Source of the DNA: Leifsonia sp. Root4 | GTDB taxonomy: Bacteria; Actinomycetota; Actinomycetes; Actinomycetales; Microbacteriaceae | Length of the DNA stretch: 64,000 nt | Assembly (NCBI RefSeq): GCF_001425085.1 | Contig: NZ_LMDN01000001.1 | Span: forward strand, 208,364 to 272,363 | Direction: 5' to 3' | Shown: piece after piece, positions 33,523 to 41,694 of the stretch | How positions within the stretch are numbered: the stretch's first letter is position 1 | Layout of the letters: every line of letters starts with the position of its first letter | Position numbers and translations under genes: made by a program | The notes under the pieces: model-generated | Databases searched by the model: none | What the model was told of the DNA's origin: nothing | What the model saw: the letters and a program-made list of their open reading frames with translations, nothing else

Positions 33523-33558
33523 TTGAGGCTCTGCCCGTTCAAACGGTCAGGGCCTCAA
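33523..33558 (+). terminator. Hairpin between early genes
   Basis: TTGAGGCTCTG pairs with CAGGGCCTCAA (one mismatch) around a 14-base loop. The T content after it is low; attenuation is likely partial. Confidence 0.5.
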
Positions 33559-33580
33559 ACGTTTCCGAGGAGGAGAAACG

Positions 33581-34027
33581 ATGAACGACAAGCGCGAGTA
33601 CGCACATGAAGGGCACGATCTGATCGACTGCCCGGGCGACCCAACGTTCTGTGCCACATGCGGGTTCGACGTCATGGGGCCAGGGCAATGCGGCACCAAC
33701 GCTGCGAAGGCTGAGCCGCTGACCATCGACCGGGAAGCGCTCGCACTCTTCCTGTTCTCGCGCGACTTCGGAAAGCGCAACTGGGCTGACGTGCAGTTGG
33801 GCGAGCAGCAGGTCTACACGGCCGAAGCGGATGCCGTGATCGCTCACCTCGCCCTCTCCGCACAGGAGGCGGCAACGGAAGTCGAGTGGGCGAACGAGTT
33901 TCCCGTCGGCGGCAAAGTGTGGATCAGCCATGCCTCAGAGCAGATGGCGCGCGAACGGGCAAGTGAGCCGGGGCGCACGCTCATCAACCGCAAAGTGACC
34001 CCGTGGAAGGAGGTGCCCAATGAGTGA
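33581..34027 (+). CDS. Hypothetical early protein with CxxC motif
   Basis: 148 residues with C-x5-CATCGF near residues 17-28, a possible zinc site, and a helical middle. GAGGAG lies before the ATG. Unknown. Confidence 0.6.
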   Translation: MNDKREYAHEGHDLIDCPGDPTFCATCGFDVMGPGQCGTNAAKAEPLTIDREALALFLFSRDFGKRNWADVQLGEQQVYTAEADAVIAHLALSAQEAATEVEWANEFPVGGKVWISHASEQMARERASEPGRTLINRKVTPWKEVPNE

Positions 34028-34271
34028 GAGCAAGAGCGCTGCGCTGATCGCAGAGGGCGATCAGGCGTCAGTAACGGGGGTCGAGTGGGAATGGGTCGGC
34101 CAAGCGTACGAGGCCAACGGTTTCCTGAGGATTCAAAACAACCAACTCACACCCGAGAAGTTTGGGGAGTGGCGCGCCCTCATGTCCAGCTACCCGCGAG
34201 TCGAGATCCTGCGAAGGATCAAGGCTGTGCCCGCTGGGCCATGGCAGGAGGTTCCCAGTGGGGGACGTTGA
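34020..34271 (+). CDS. Hypothetical early protein
   Basis: 83 residues, soluble, 8-base overlap with the previous gene. Unknown. Confidence 0.5.
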   Translation: MSESKSAALIAEGDQASVTGVEWEWVGQAYEANGFLRIQNNQLTPEKFGEWRALMSSYPRVEILRRIKAVPAGPWQEVPSGGR

Positions 34272-34587
34272 GGCACGCGAGCAGGCTTGGCAGCTTTTCG
34301 CGCAGAGGTATCACGGCGACGCATCCAGGACGGATTTCTACGCTGGCTACGACGCTGCGGAAGCTGAGCTTGCGGAGAAGCGGCGCAGGCAAGCATTCGA
34401 GGCGCTCGGCGCAATCGAGGATCTGCTCGAAAGCCAAACAGAGCATGACCGGGCTGTCGCAGAGGTTGCGTGGGATGCGTGTGTGAATGCAATTGAGCGA
34501 TACGAAATCAACACGGCTGCCGCGCGTGCTGGCAACCCATACCGGGCAAACCCTGAACCGAGCACCCCCTCGAAGGAGGCCGGATGA
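34258..34587 (+). CDS. Hypothetical early protein, helical
   Basis: 109 residues from GTG with GCAGGAGG upstream. Strongly helical and acidic (QAWQLFAQRYHGDASRTDFY). Unknown. Confidence 0.55.
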   Translation: MGDVEAREQAWQLFAQRYHGDASRTDFYAGYDAAEAELAEKRRRQAFEALGAIEDLLESQTEHDRAVAEVAWDACVNAIERYEINTAAARAGNPYRANPEPSTPSKEAG

Positions 34588-34730
34588 CCGCCACCTGCAG
34601 CACCCCGTCCATGGTTCCCGGTCACACATGCGGGCTCCCACAACTGCACGACGGGGTGCACAAAGCGTTCCACAAAGGCGCAACGTTCGCCGTGTGGAAG
34701 AAACGAGAGAAGGAGGACGCGAATGGATGA
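34584..34730 (+). CDS. Small basic protein
   Basis: 48 residues, ATGA overlap. Cys and His at the start (CSTPSMVPGHTCG) and a Lys-rich end. Unknown. Confidence 0.45.
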   Translation: MTATCSTPSMVPGHTCGLPQLHDGVHKAFHKGATFAVWKKREKEDANG

Positions 34731-34974
34731 CATCAATCTGATCCGCGTGTGGAAGCTCGGCAGCTGGCGGGTCAAAAGGGGCAGCGGCTACGACGGGATC
34801 GCGCACGTCTTCTGGGCTGACAAGACGCTATTCAGCATCCGCTTCGGTAGGCACGGACGCCGCCTCTTCTCCGAGCGCAACCAGCACCTCCCCAGCATCC
34901 AGAACAGGTGGCACTACTTCCTCGGGAAACGGGTCACCATCATCACGCGACGAAAGGAGAACCCGAATGGCTGA
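34723..34974 (+). CDS. Hypothetical early protein, very basic
   Basis: 83 residues rich in Arg, Lys and Trp, beta-type pattern. GGAGGACG precedes the ATG. Possibly nucleic-acid binding. Confidence 0.5.
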   Translation: MDDINLIRVWKLGSWRVKRGSGYDGIAHVFWADKTLFSIRFGRHGRRLFSERNQHLPSIQNRWHYFLGKRVTIITRRKENPNG

Positions 34975-35722
34975 TTACTCATTCAGTGAGCTCGTGGACA
35001 AGCTCACGAGCGAATGGCACGAGTTCGTTGATACCGATGACGGCAAAGTGCTCACCACTTCAGACGGTCTCCTCGAGCGAATCAGGGAGGCCGTTTTCGG
35101 TGGGGCAAGCGGCGGCGGTGGCACGCAAGGAAAGGCCAAGCTGCCACTGGACGCCGGAGCACTCGACATCATCGAAGTGATCGACAGACAGGCAGCAGAA
35201 GCGCTCGCCCAAGTCGACGCCAGGCCGACGCCATTCGGGCACACCGAGCAGTACGTGCGCATGTGGTCGGCATTGGTCGAAGCGGATACGCCTGTCGTGG
35301 TCACGTCGCGCGAGACGGTCGGGGATCACATCGACATGGGCAGTCAACCTCGAGTGTTCAGTGCCCAGGTGGAGACAACCGCGTTCGAGCTGGTCGCCGG
35401 CTGGGTGAACCGTATCGAAAGCTACTTCACTCCGGCGACGATCAGCGAACCCATCCCGGCTGCCTGCCCAGTGCCCGAATGCGGGGAACGATATGCGCTC
35501 CGCCAAGTCGACGGCGTAACCATGCGGTCGGACGCACTCAGCAACAGCATCGAGCGCGAGACACGGAAACTGCTCGGGGCGAACTGCGGGGCGTGCGGGA
35601 AGCACTGGGAGGTGGAAGAGCTTCCCCGGCTTGCAGTCCTCTGCGGGTTCACGCCCGATCCCGAAGCGGTCGCAATGTTCCTGAACGGCACGCCGAAAGA
35701 AACAGTTGCGCCGCGTTCTTAA
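34967..35722 (+). CDS. Hypothetical zinc-site protein, end of the early operon
   Basis: 251 residues, helical N-terminal half. The C-terminal half has CPVPECG and, 50-60 residues later, CGACG, a typical zinc-ribbon pair. This type of protein is common in actinophages just before the late genes. Function unknown. Confidence 0.65.
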   Translation: MADYSFSELVDKLTSEWHEFVDTDDGKVLTTSDGLLERIREAVFGGASGGGGTQGKAKLPLDAGALDIIEVIDRQAAEALAQVDARPTPFGHTEQYVRMWSALVEADTPVVVTSRETVGDHIDMGSQPRVFSAQVETTAFELVAGWVNRIESYFTPATISEPIPAACPVPECGERYALRQVDGVTMRSDALSNSIERETRKLLGANCGACGKHWEVEELPRLAVLCGFTPDPEAVAMFLNGTPKETVAPRS

Positions 35723-35734
35723 TTGATGCATAAT
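35706..35734 (+). promoter_or_regulatory. Promoter for a candidate small RNA
   Basis: TTGCGC and CATAAT are separated by exactly 17 bases. Transcription would start near 35,741, just after the end of the early operon. Confidence 0.5.
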
Positions 35735-35740
35735 GGAGGT

Positions 35741-35831
35741 AATCGGCTACTAGTGTGTCCAAATCCGGACAGGCAAGTAGCCTCATTGCTTTCACGAGAA
35801 AGGCGATCATCTTCGGGTGGTCGCCTTTTTT
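35741..35831 (+). ncRNA. Candidate phage small RNA of about 90 nt
   Basis: GGCTACT (35,745-35,751) pairs with AGTAGCC (35,776-35,782). Inside, TGTCC pairs with GGACA (35,756-35,760 and 35,767-35,771). A strong terminator hairpin with a six-T run closes the unit (35,799-35,831). No coding frame fits. It could be a free small RNA or a leader stub of the next gene. Confidence 0.45.
35799..35831 (+). terminator. Strong intrinsic terminator
   Basis: AAAGGCGATCATC pairs with GTGGTCGCCTTT around a TTCGG loop and runs into six T. It is the best intrinsic terminator in the prophage. Confidence 0.85.
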
Positions 35832-35963
35832 GCGTTAACCCAGACTTCCCCTGCTCGAGCCAAACCGCTCCACCTTCTAGTCAGGCCAGCGACTGCTGAG
35901 CCCTCAACGACAGCGGTCAGCGACTCAGCAGCAGGGGAAACACTCTCACGGAAGCGGGGCATC

Positions 35964-37211
35964 GTGGCGCTGCTAGACAAGCCGGAATACGTTGCGGATC
36001 TGCGGTCAGAGATGACGAACGTTGCCATTGGTGAGAAGTGGGGCACCTCTGAAAAGAGCGTGCGCCGCGCCAAGAAGGTGCTCGAGATTGCACCCGCACC
36101 GAAGACCACCAAGGCGGCACTCATCGGTGGCGAGTCCGAAGATCACGCAGCAGACGGCACCGCGAACTATGTGCGGTTCTCCCAAGAGCCGTGGGGATTC
36201 GACCAGTACCGCGAGTTCATCCGGTCAACAGGCCAAGACCCCGACAAGGTCACGTTCACCTGGGGCTGGACATCCAACCCTGCAGGTGGCTGCTGGAACA
36301 AGCTGAACAACGTCAAGCCGATCGCTTCGGCGCCGGCAGAGTTCACTGTCGACCTGCCGGCGCTCTACGCGGCCGCACGGAACGCCACCCCGAAGCCCTC
36401 ACCAGCCCCCACAGGCCGCGCAACCGTCGTCGTGTGGGCCGACCCGCAGATCGGAAAGACAGGCCGCAGAGGCGGCACCCCCGAACTCATTGAACGATCG
36501 AACATCATCCGCGAGAAGCTCGCCGCAGAGCTCACCAAACGCCAGCCGGAACGCATCCTCATCGCAGACGGTGGCGACGGCATCGAAGGGTTCGAGTCGG
36601 GCGGAAACCCGATGTTCACCAACGACCTTTCCTTGGCCGGACAGCTCGACCTGTACGGCACGGAACTGTTCGAGTGGATCAACGTCTGCCACAAACATGC
36701 ACCCGTCACCGTCATGGGTGTCCCGTCAAACCATGCTGCATGGCGCAGCGGCAAGCAGACTCTCGGCATCCCCGCCGACGACCTCGGCCTGTTCATGCAC
36801 AAGCAAGTCTCGAAGCGCACCGAAGACCGCGGCATGGACGTCGACTGGGTTACGCCCGCACCATACGACGAATCAGTTGCAGTCGAGTTCGCCGGCACAC
36901 GCGTCGGACTCGTGCACGGCAACCAGTTCGGTGCAGGCCAAGCGATCTCCTGGTGGGAAAAGCAGGCGTTCGGTGCCGGTGCTTGTGCATCGGCCGATGT
37001 ACTCATTTCCGCGCACTACCACTCATTCGGTGCTGGTGTCGCAGGTCGCAACCCGCACAACAACCGCCAACGCTGGTGGTTAGGTGCACCAACACTCGAC
37101 AACGGATCTGACTGGTTCCGGCAAACAGCCGGACGCGACTCAGATCCGGGCCTTCTCGTGTTTGACGTGACCGCAGACGGGTTCGACCTGAGCTCGCTGA
37201 CGATCCTGTAA
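35964..37211 (+). CDS. Calcineurin-like metallophosphoesterase with N-terminal helix-turn-helix
   Basis: 415 residues. An N-terminal helix-turn-helix (NVAIGEKWGTSEKSVRRAKK) is followed by a linker and a phosphoesterase domain with all metal motifs in order: VWADPQIGK, IADGGDGIEG, GVPSNHAAW, LVHGNQF and ISAHYHSF. Similar actinophage proteins are called Mre11-like nucleases. The GTG at 35,964 is chosen because earlier codons lie in the terminator hairpin. It probably acts on DNA. Confidence 0.8.
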   Translation: MALLDKPEYVADLRSEMTNVAIGEKWGTSEKSVRRAKKVLEIAPAPKTTKAALIGGESEDHAADGTANYVRFSQEPWGFDQYREFIRSTGQDPDKVTFTWGWTSNPAGGCWNKLNNVKPIASAPAEFTVDLPALYAAARNATPKPSPAPTGRATVVVWADPQIGKTGRRGGTPELIERSNIIREKLAAELTKRQPERILIADGGDGIEGFESGGNPMFTNDLSLAGQLDLYGTELFEWINVCHKHAPVTVMGVPSNHAAWRSGKQTLGIPADDLGLFMHKQVSKRTEDRGMDVDWVTPAPYDESVAVEFAGTRVGLVHGNQFGAGQAISWWEKQAFGAGACASADVLISAHYHSFGAGVAGRNPHNNRQRWWLGAPTLDNGSDWFRQTAGRDSDPGLLVFDVTADGFDLSSLTIL

Positions 37212-37620
37212 GACTTGCCAACGGCCTCGTGCCGTCCATTGAGTGCGTCAGGCACAAGAGCAAGAACCTGGCGGCGGGATGAACCAGCTACGGCTGGGGA
37301 GTGGGTGGAGGCATTGAGCCGGCCACGCGGGTTCGAGCCCCGCCTTCCTGCACGGTTCCGGGTTCAAGTCCCGGCTCGATCATGTCGAGTAGTTCAAAGC
37401 GGGTGGGTTCACACCGTCCCGCGTTGGCAGAACACCATTGGCATCCCTCACCGGCTCTGCCTCTGCGCTTCCCCCGCTAAGTCGCTGCACATTCGCGGCC
37501 CACGGGCGAACGCCTGAACGCTGACCCGTTCTCACGCTGACTGCGCAGCAAGGCACAAGCAGACCCCACAAATCAATTACCGCGCGAGTCTCGACGGGTC
37601 GTATCGAGGCCAACAAACTT
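37212..37620 (+). other. Non-coding region with three tRNA T-arm-like hairpins
   Basis: I see no convincing gene. Three sequences look like T-arms: GCGGGTTCGAGCCCCGC and CCGGGTTCAAGTCCCGG, both perfect 5-bp stems with 7-base loops, and GCGGGTGGGTTCACACC...CCCGC nearby. All lie within about 37,325-37,425. There is no room for full tRNAs between them. They may be remains of a tRNA cluster. Confidence 0.5.
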
Positions 37621-37824
37621 CTAGCGGCGACCATCCTTGATTTGGTAGATGCGTTCGCGGCTCATGCCAGCCAGGCGGCCAAGCTCAGTAGGTTTTGCGC
37701 CCTTTGCAAGCATGCCCCTGATCTGCTCGTCACGGCCCTTCACCGCTTCGGCAACTTCGGCTGTCCGCTGCTCAATCAGGGCAACGTGGATGGCTAGCGT
37801 TTCGGCGTCGTCTTCATCGATCAT
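37621..37824 (-). CDS. Small helix-turn-helix regulator
   Basis: 67 residues. The C-terminal half reads GAKPTELGRLAGMSRERIYQ, a helix-turn-helix like resolvase-type DNA-binding domains. A TACGCT box lies 6 bases before the ATG, so the mRNA is probably leaderless. It faces a divergent leaderless gene across the palindrome 37,830-37,846. Confidence 0.65.
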   Translation of the reverse strand: MIDEDDAETLAIHVALIEQRTAEVAEAVKGRDEQIRGMLAKGAKPTELGRLAGMSRERIYQIKDGRR

Positions 37825-37829
37825 AAGTA

Positions 37830-37874
37830 AAGCGTACATCACGCTTGACACTCATGCGTAAAGCGCGCTACACT
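37830..37874. promoter_or_regulatory. Divergent leaderless promoters with shared palindrome
   Basis: Forward: TTGACA (37,845-37,850), 18 bases, TACACT (37,869-37,874), then the ATG at 37,881. Reverse: TACGCT (37,836-37,831), then ATG at 37,824. AAGCGT-acatc-ACGCTT (37,830-37,846) covers the reverse -10 and touches the forward -35, a natural site for the adjacent helix-turn-helix protein. Confidence 0.6.
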
Positions 37875-37880
37875 CTAGTT

Positions 37881-38033
37881 ATGACGAACGCGCAGAACAC
37901 CAAGACCAACTTCACCAGCGTCATCAGCGCAGGCCAGTATTTCCTTTACAGCAACGGAATATTCATCGCTGGATGGGCAACGGAATGCGAACTGAACGAG
38001 TTCTGCGAAGCGCGCGGCATCGTAATTGCGTAG
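37881..38033 (+). CDS. Small leaderless phage protein
   Basis: 50 residues, beta-type (AGQYFLYSNGIFIAGWATEC). The predicted transcription start is the ATG itself. Expressed from a near-consensus promoter, so it may be made in the lysogen. A hairpin terminator overlaps its stop codon. Confidence 0.6.
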   Translation: MTNAQNTKTNFTSVISAGQYFLYSNGIFIAGWATECELNEFCEARGIVIA

Positions 38034-38066
38034 CCCCGCGGTCGGTCCCGACTAACCATCGGGGCT
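38032..38066 (+). terminator. Hairpin terminator
   Basis: AGCCCCG pairs with CGGGGCT and is followed by TTCGTCATTT, closing the single-gene unit 37,881-38,033. Confidence 0.6.
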
Positions 38067-38111
38067 TTCGTCATTTAATCGGCGTGTGCGACAACTTAGG
38101 GAGGGCGGGCA

Positions 38112-38258
38112 ATGGCTGACTTCCGGCAGTGTCCGCACGGCTACCATCACCCACCCGGCCCGCACTCATGCGACGGCTGCTGGTGCGAAGGCGAACGTGA
38201 CCGCGAACGCTACGGATGGAACCACGACACAACACCGCAACGGCTCACAAGGGAGTGA
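38112..38258 (+). CDS. Small His/Cys-rich protein
   Basis: 48 residues with CPHGYHH and CDGCWCEG, probably binding a metal. GAGGGCGGGC lies before the ATG. Unknown. Confidence 0.5.
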   Translation: MADFRQCPHGYHHPPGPHSCDGCWCEGERDRERYGWNHDTTPQRLTRE

Positions 38259-38260
38259 CC

Positions 38261-38422
38261 ATGACCTCGATCAAGCTGGCCGAAGAGTTGATAGCGACGA
38301 GGGCAGCACGCCGAAAAGCACGCCGACAGCGCACGCTCTCAGAGGTCGCTGCCGAGATTCGCCGTGAGCGAATAGCGCGACGCGCCCTCATGATCGAGAA
38401 CTGGTTCAAGGGCAACCGATGA
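38261..38422 (+). CDS. Small Arg-rich helical protein
   Basis: 53 residues with 13 or more Arg or Lys. AAGGGAG before the ATG. Possibly nucleic-acid binding; unknown. Confidence 0.5.
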   Translation: MTSIKLAEELIATRAARRKARRQRTLSEVAAEIRRERIARRALMIENWFKGNR

Positions 38423-38556
38423 CCGGCAACGCGACCGAGAACCCCGAACAATGGGCGAAAGACTACCCGCCGAGTAGGTATCTGCGGCTGGATATTGCTG
38501 ACGAAGAGGGCTCGTGGCTTTTGCTCGGGGCTGAGGAGGTTGGGGCGGATGTCTGA
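38419..38556 (+). CDS. Small acidic protein
   Basis: 45 residues, ATGA overlap with the previous gene. Unknown. Confidence 0.45.
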   Translation: MTGNATENPEQWAKDYPPSRYLRLDIADEEGSWLLLGAEEVGADV

Positions 38557-38764
38557 CGGTCAATGGATGCAGACCAATGTCAACGCCATGATCGAAGCGC
38601 TGAAGCAAGCCGGCGACCGCTACTCACTCCCGCTAGAAACCGTGACCAACACTGAACACACTCACGCCCCATACGAATGCGGCTACTGCACATCGCAATA
38701 CTCCAGTGTCAGCGCAATGCTGGCCTGCGAACTGTCATGTGCACGCGATCGAGGGCGCGAGTAG
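38549..38764 (+). CDS. Small zinc-finger-like protein
   Basis: 71 residues. YECGYCTSQYSSVSAMLACE is close to a C2H2-like finger (CxxC then later Cys and Cys). GAGGAGGTTGGGG precedes the ATG. Confidence 0.55.
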   Translation: MSDGQWMQTNVNAMIEALKQAGDRYSLPLETVTNTEHTHAPYECGYCTSQYSSVSAMLACELSCARDRGRE

Positions 38765-38786
38765 CTGCTGAAGCAAGGGGCGCACG

Positions 38787-39158
38787 ATGGCAACCCCGAT
38801 GCACAACGCCAACGGACACCGACGACGAGAACTCACCAAACGAGTCAAAGCCGAAGAGTCATCATGTGCGCTGTGTGACCAGCCCGTAGACAAGACGCTC
38901 AAGATGAGTGCCGGCAAGCACGGCCCCAAATGCCCAGGCGGCGACTGCCTTGGATGCAGCCCACACCCCATGCGCGGCGAAGTCGATGAAGACCTACCCC
39001 GATCACGAGGTGGCTCACCATACGACCGCAAAAACTGCCGCCTAATGCACCGAGAGTGCAATCAATTTAAGTCAAACAAGACGCTGGCCGAAGCTCGAGC
39101 GAAACGCGCACAAGGCGCTGTCGAACGAGTGGCAGTCACAGCATCGCCCATCTGGTGA
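38787..39158 (+). CDS. HNH endonuclease, probable packaging accessory
   Basis: 123 residues. CALCDQPVDK and CPGGDCLGC form a zinc site. The HNH core reads EVDEDLPRSRGGSPYDRKNC then RLMHRECNQFKSNKT. HNH proteins just upstream of terminase often assist cos or headful cutting. Confidence 0.8.
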   Translation: MATPMHNANGHRRRELTKRVKAEESSCALCDQPVDKTLKMSAGKHGPKCPGGDCLGCSPHPMRGEVDEDLPRSRGGSPYDRKNCRLMHRECNQFKSNKTLAEARAKRAQGAVERVAVTASPIW

Positions 39159-39170
39159 GAGGAGGTCGGC

Positions 39171-39875
39171 GTGTCCACCAAGTCCTGCAATGCAGACGAG
39201 TGCACACGAACCGTCCTCGCTCGAGGCATGTGCTCAACGCACTACTCCTACTGGCACCGTGAGAACAACCAACACGAGCTGACATGCCATGCATGCGGCA
39301 AGAGCTACACCAATTCCCGTGCCGAGTCGACCGTGTGTTCAGTCAAATGTGGCAGCGCCAGAGCGGCAGAAGCCCGCCCGCCTGCGAAGCCCAAAGCGAA
39401 GCCCGTGCTAAAGACGCCGGCCGAACTGCAAGCCATGTGGGCATCCAAGCGAACCGAGTTCCGTGCAGCATTCGAAGACGGACGCTGGGCCGACTTCATC
39501 ATTGAACTGCGAACCCGCGTACAGGTGACACCCGAGGGGTGCTGGGACTGGCAAGGCCAAACCCGGACCCCCTCCAAATCCGCCTCCCCCTACCCCGTCC
39601 TTAGATGGTCGGGGAGGAGCTACCAGGTGCACAGGCTCTCACTTGAAGCCAAGCACGGGAAGCCGCTCGGCACGCAACAGGCTCACCACACATGCGCGAA
39701 CACACGCTGCGTCAACCCTGAGCACATGCAAGCAGCCACCCACGCAGAGAACGCAGCCGAGATGAAGGCCCGCCGATCGTACGAACTCCGCATCGCCGAG
39801 CTCGAGGCTGCACTCCGATCAGTTGACCCGAAGCATGAAGCGCTGAACCGCATCTCATACGGCCAAGCAGGGTAG
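39171..39875 (+). CDS. HNH homing-type endonuclease
   Basis: 234 residues. The N-terminus has Cys motifs (CNADECTRTVLARGMCSTHY, CHACGKSY, CSVKCG). The C-terminal HNH_3 domain reads RVQVTPEGCWDWQGQT, YQVHRLSLEAKHGKPLG, HHTCANTRCVNPEHMQ. This is the layout of free-standing homing endonucleases in phages. Confidence 0.82.
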   Translation: MSTKSCNADECTRTVLARGMCSTHYSYWHRENNQHELTCHACGKSYTNSRAESTVCSVKCGSARAAEARPPAKPKAKPVLKTPAELQAMWASKRTEFRAAFEDGRWADFIIELRTRVQVTPEGCWDWQGQTRTPSKSASPYPVLRWSGRSYQVHRLSLEAKHGKPLGTQQAHHTCANTRCVNPEHMQAATHAENAAEMKARRSYELRIAELEAALRSVDPKHEALNRISYGQAG

Positions 39876-39962
39876 GGCGGGGAACCCCCCAAGCGCCCTC
39901 CGAGGCCCACCCCCAGCATAAGGCCGTTCTATCTATCGCATTTTTTTCTTGGAGGTGAGGGC

Positions 39963-40208
39963 ATGGCTGATTCGCATTTGACTCTCGCTGAGGCGATCGA
40001 GTCGGGCAATTATCTAGACATTCTGTTGGCGCAGCGGCGTGAGATTGCTGCGGATCTTCCTGATGAGAAGGGGCCGGCTAAGGCTGCCTTGCACCGCCAG
40101 TTGTCGTTGCTGTCGAAAGAGATTGAGGCGCTGATGGCGAAGGATGCGGAAGACACTGAGGGTGGCGCGGATGTCGAAGACGAGGAATTCGACCCCGAAG
40201 CTCTCTGA
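39963..40208 (+). CDS. Probable terminase small subunit
   Basis: 81 residues, helical with an acidic end (LTLAEAIESGNYLDILLAQR). GGAGGTGAGGG precedes the ATG. Called by size and by its 38-base overlap with the large subunit gene. No family motif is certain. Confidence 0.55.
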   Translation: MADSHLTLAEAIESGNYLDILLAQRREIAADLPDEKGPAKAALHRQLSLLSKEIEALMAKDAEDTEGGADVEDEEFDPEAL

Positions 40209-41694
40209 GGCTGCTCGCCATGTTGTGATTCCGACTGGCATCAAGACGACTTCTTGGCCGAGTGTTCGGGCTGAGTGCAGGCGGCTTGGCCTTGAGTTTG
40301 ATCCGTGGCAGGACGGTGCGGGAAGCATCGTGTTCGGTAAGCGTGCTGATGGCACGTATGCGGCTTCTATCGGTGGCGTTGTGATGTCTATTCCGCGCCA
40401 GGTGGGTAAGACGTTCTTCATCGGCGCCGTGACGTTCGCGTTGTGCATGTTGAACCCGGGAATGTTGGTCATTTGGACTGCTCACCAGTTGGCTACTGCC
40501 GGCGAGACGTTTCGTTCGATGCAGGGCATGGCGAAGCAGCCGAAGGTGCGCCCGTTCATCAAGCAGGTGCGTCTCGGGTCCGGTGATGAGGCGATCGAGT
40601 TTTCGAACGGGTCGCGCATCCTGTTCGGTGCTCGCGAGCGCGGGTTCGGCCTTGGCTTCACGAAGGTTGGCGTGCTGGTTCTCGATGAGGCCCAGCGTGT
40701 GACCGAAAAGACGATGGATGACCTGATCCCGACGATGAACCAGGCGGATAACCCGTTGCTGTTCATGGTTGGGACACCTCCGCGGCCGACTGATAGCGGC
40801 GAAGAGTTCAAGGCTCGGCGCCGTAAAGCGTTGGAGGTTGAGCGTCGGAAACAGGCGGGCGAAAAGCCTGAATGCAACATGGTCTATGTCGAGTTCTCGG
40901 CTGACAAGAATGTTCGCCCGGAGAAGTGGCCTATGGGTCAAGTCGATTGGGCTGCGGTGTCTACTGCGAACCCGTCGTATCCGTTGCGCACACCGAAGTC
41001 TGCTGTGCTCCGAATGCTGGAAAATCTTCGGCCTGAGTCGATGCGTCGTGAGGCGTTCGGCGTTTGGGATGAGGATCAGGCGGGGTCGCGTGCGATCTCT
41101 GCCGATCTGTGGTCTGACACTGGCGTTGCTGAAGCCCCCGAGGGCATGAAGTCCTACGGTGTCGCTTTCTCGATCGATGGTTCCCGTGTTGCTGTCGCTG
41201 GTGCTGTTGCTCATGGCGATGACGAGGTTCACGTCGAGCTCATCGCTCAGGCTGACGATGACGCAGGCCTTTCCACGCTCGCTAATTGGCTGTGCGATAA
41301 GGGCCCGGATGGCGTTGCTCGTTGGCGTTCTGCCGGCGCGATTGTCCTCGGTGGTTCTGCTGGTGCTGGCGTCCTGAAGCAGCTCCTAATTGAGCGCCGC
41401 GTGCCTGAGAAGCGCATCCGTGTTGTGTCTACTCCGCAGTATTTGCAGGCGTGCGCGATGACTGATGACGCGTTCACTGACCGCAAGGCAACTCACCGTG
41501 CGCACGAGGGCCAGAAGGTCCTTGATGACGCGATTTCGATCGTTGACAAAGACAAGCGGGGTGGCTGGATGGCGACTGTGCCAGAAGGTGACGAGACGCC
41601 TGTTGAGGCGGTTTCGCTGGCCCTGTGGGGTGCGCGAACAAGTAAGCGGAAAGTCCGCGCAGAAGGCGAACGAAGGGCTGTGGTCTTCCAATGA
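40171..41694 (+). CDS. terL: Terminase large subunit
   Basis: 507 residues. The ATPase domain has Walker A PRQVGKT (about 75-81) and Walker B VGVLVLDEAQ, with the coupling motif MVGTPPRP. The nuclease domain follows (GVAFSIDGSRVAVAGAV and later acidic residues). It packages DNA into proheads. The ATG at 40,171 is preferred to one at 40,144. Confidence 0.92.
   Translation: MSKTRNSTPKLSEAARHVVIPTGIKTTSWPSVRAECRRLGLEFDPWQDGAGSIVFGKRADGTYAASIGGVVMSIPRQVGKTFFIGAVTFALCMLNPGMLVIWTAHQLATAGETFRSMQGMAKQPKVRPFIKQVRLGSGDEAIEFSNGSRILFGARERGFGLGFTKVGVLVLDEAQRVTEKTMDDLIPTMNQADNPLLFMVGTPPRPTDSGEEFKARRRKALEVERRKQAGEKPECNMVYVEFSADKNVRPEKWPMGQVDWAAVSTANPSYPLRTPKSAVLRMLENLRPESMRREAFGVWDEDQAGSRAISADLWSDTGVAEAPEGMKSYGVAFSIDGSRVAVAGAVAHGDDEVHVELIAQADDDAGLSTLANWLCDKGPDGVARWRSAGAIVLGGSAGAGVLKQLLIERRVPEKRIRVVSTPQYLQACAMTDDAFTDRKATHRAHEGQKVLDDAISIVDKDKRGGWMATVPEGDETPVEAVSLALWGARTSKRKVRAEGERRAVVFQ

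Noticed and set aside
37255-37350. A complete tRNA gene
   Set aside because: The T-arm is good, but the acceptor ends do not pair in register and no D-arm or 7-base anticodon loop can be drawn.
37380-37634. Reverse-strand frame of 84 codons in the T-arm region
   Set aside because: Composition is unlike a protein and no start signal is present.
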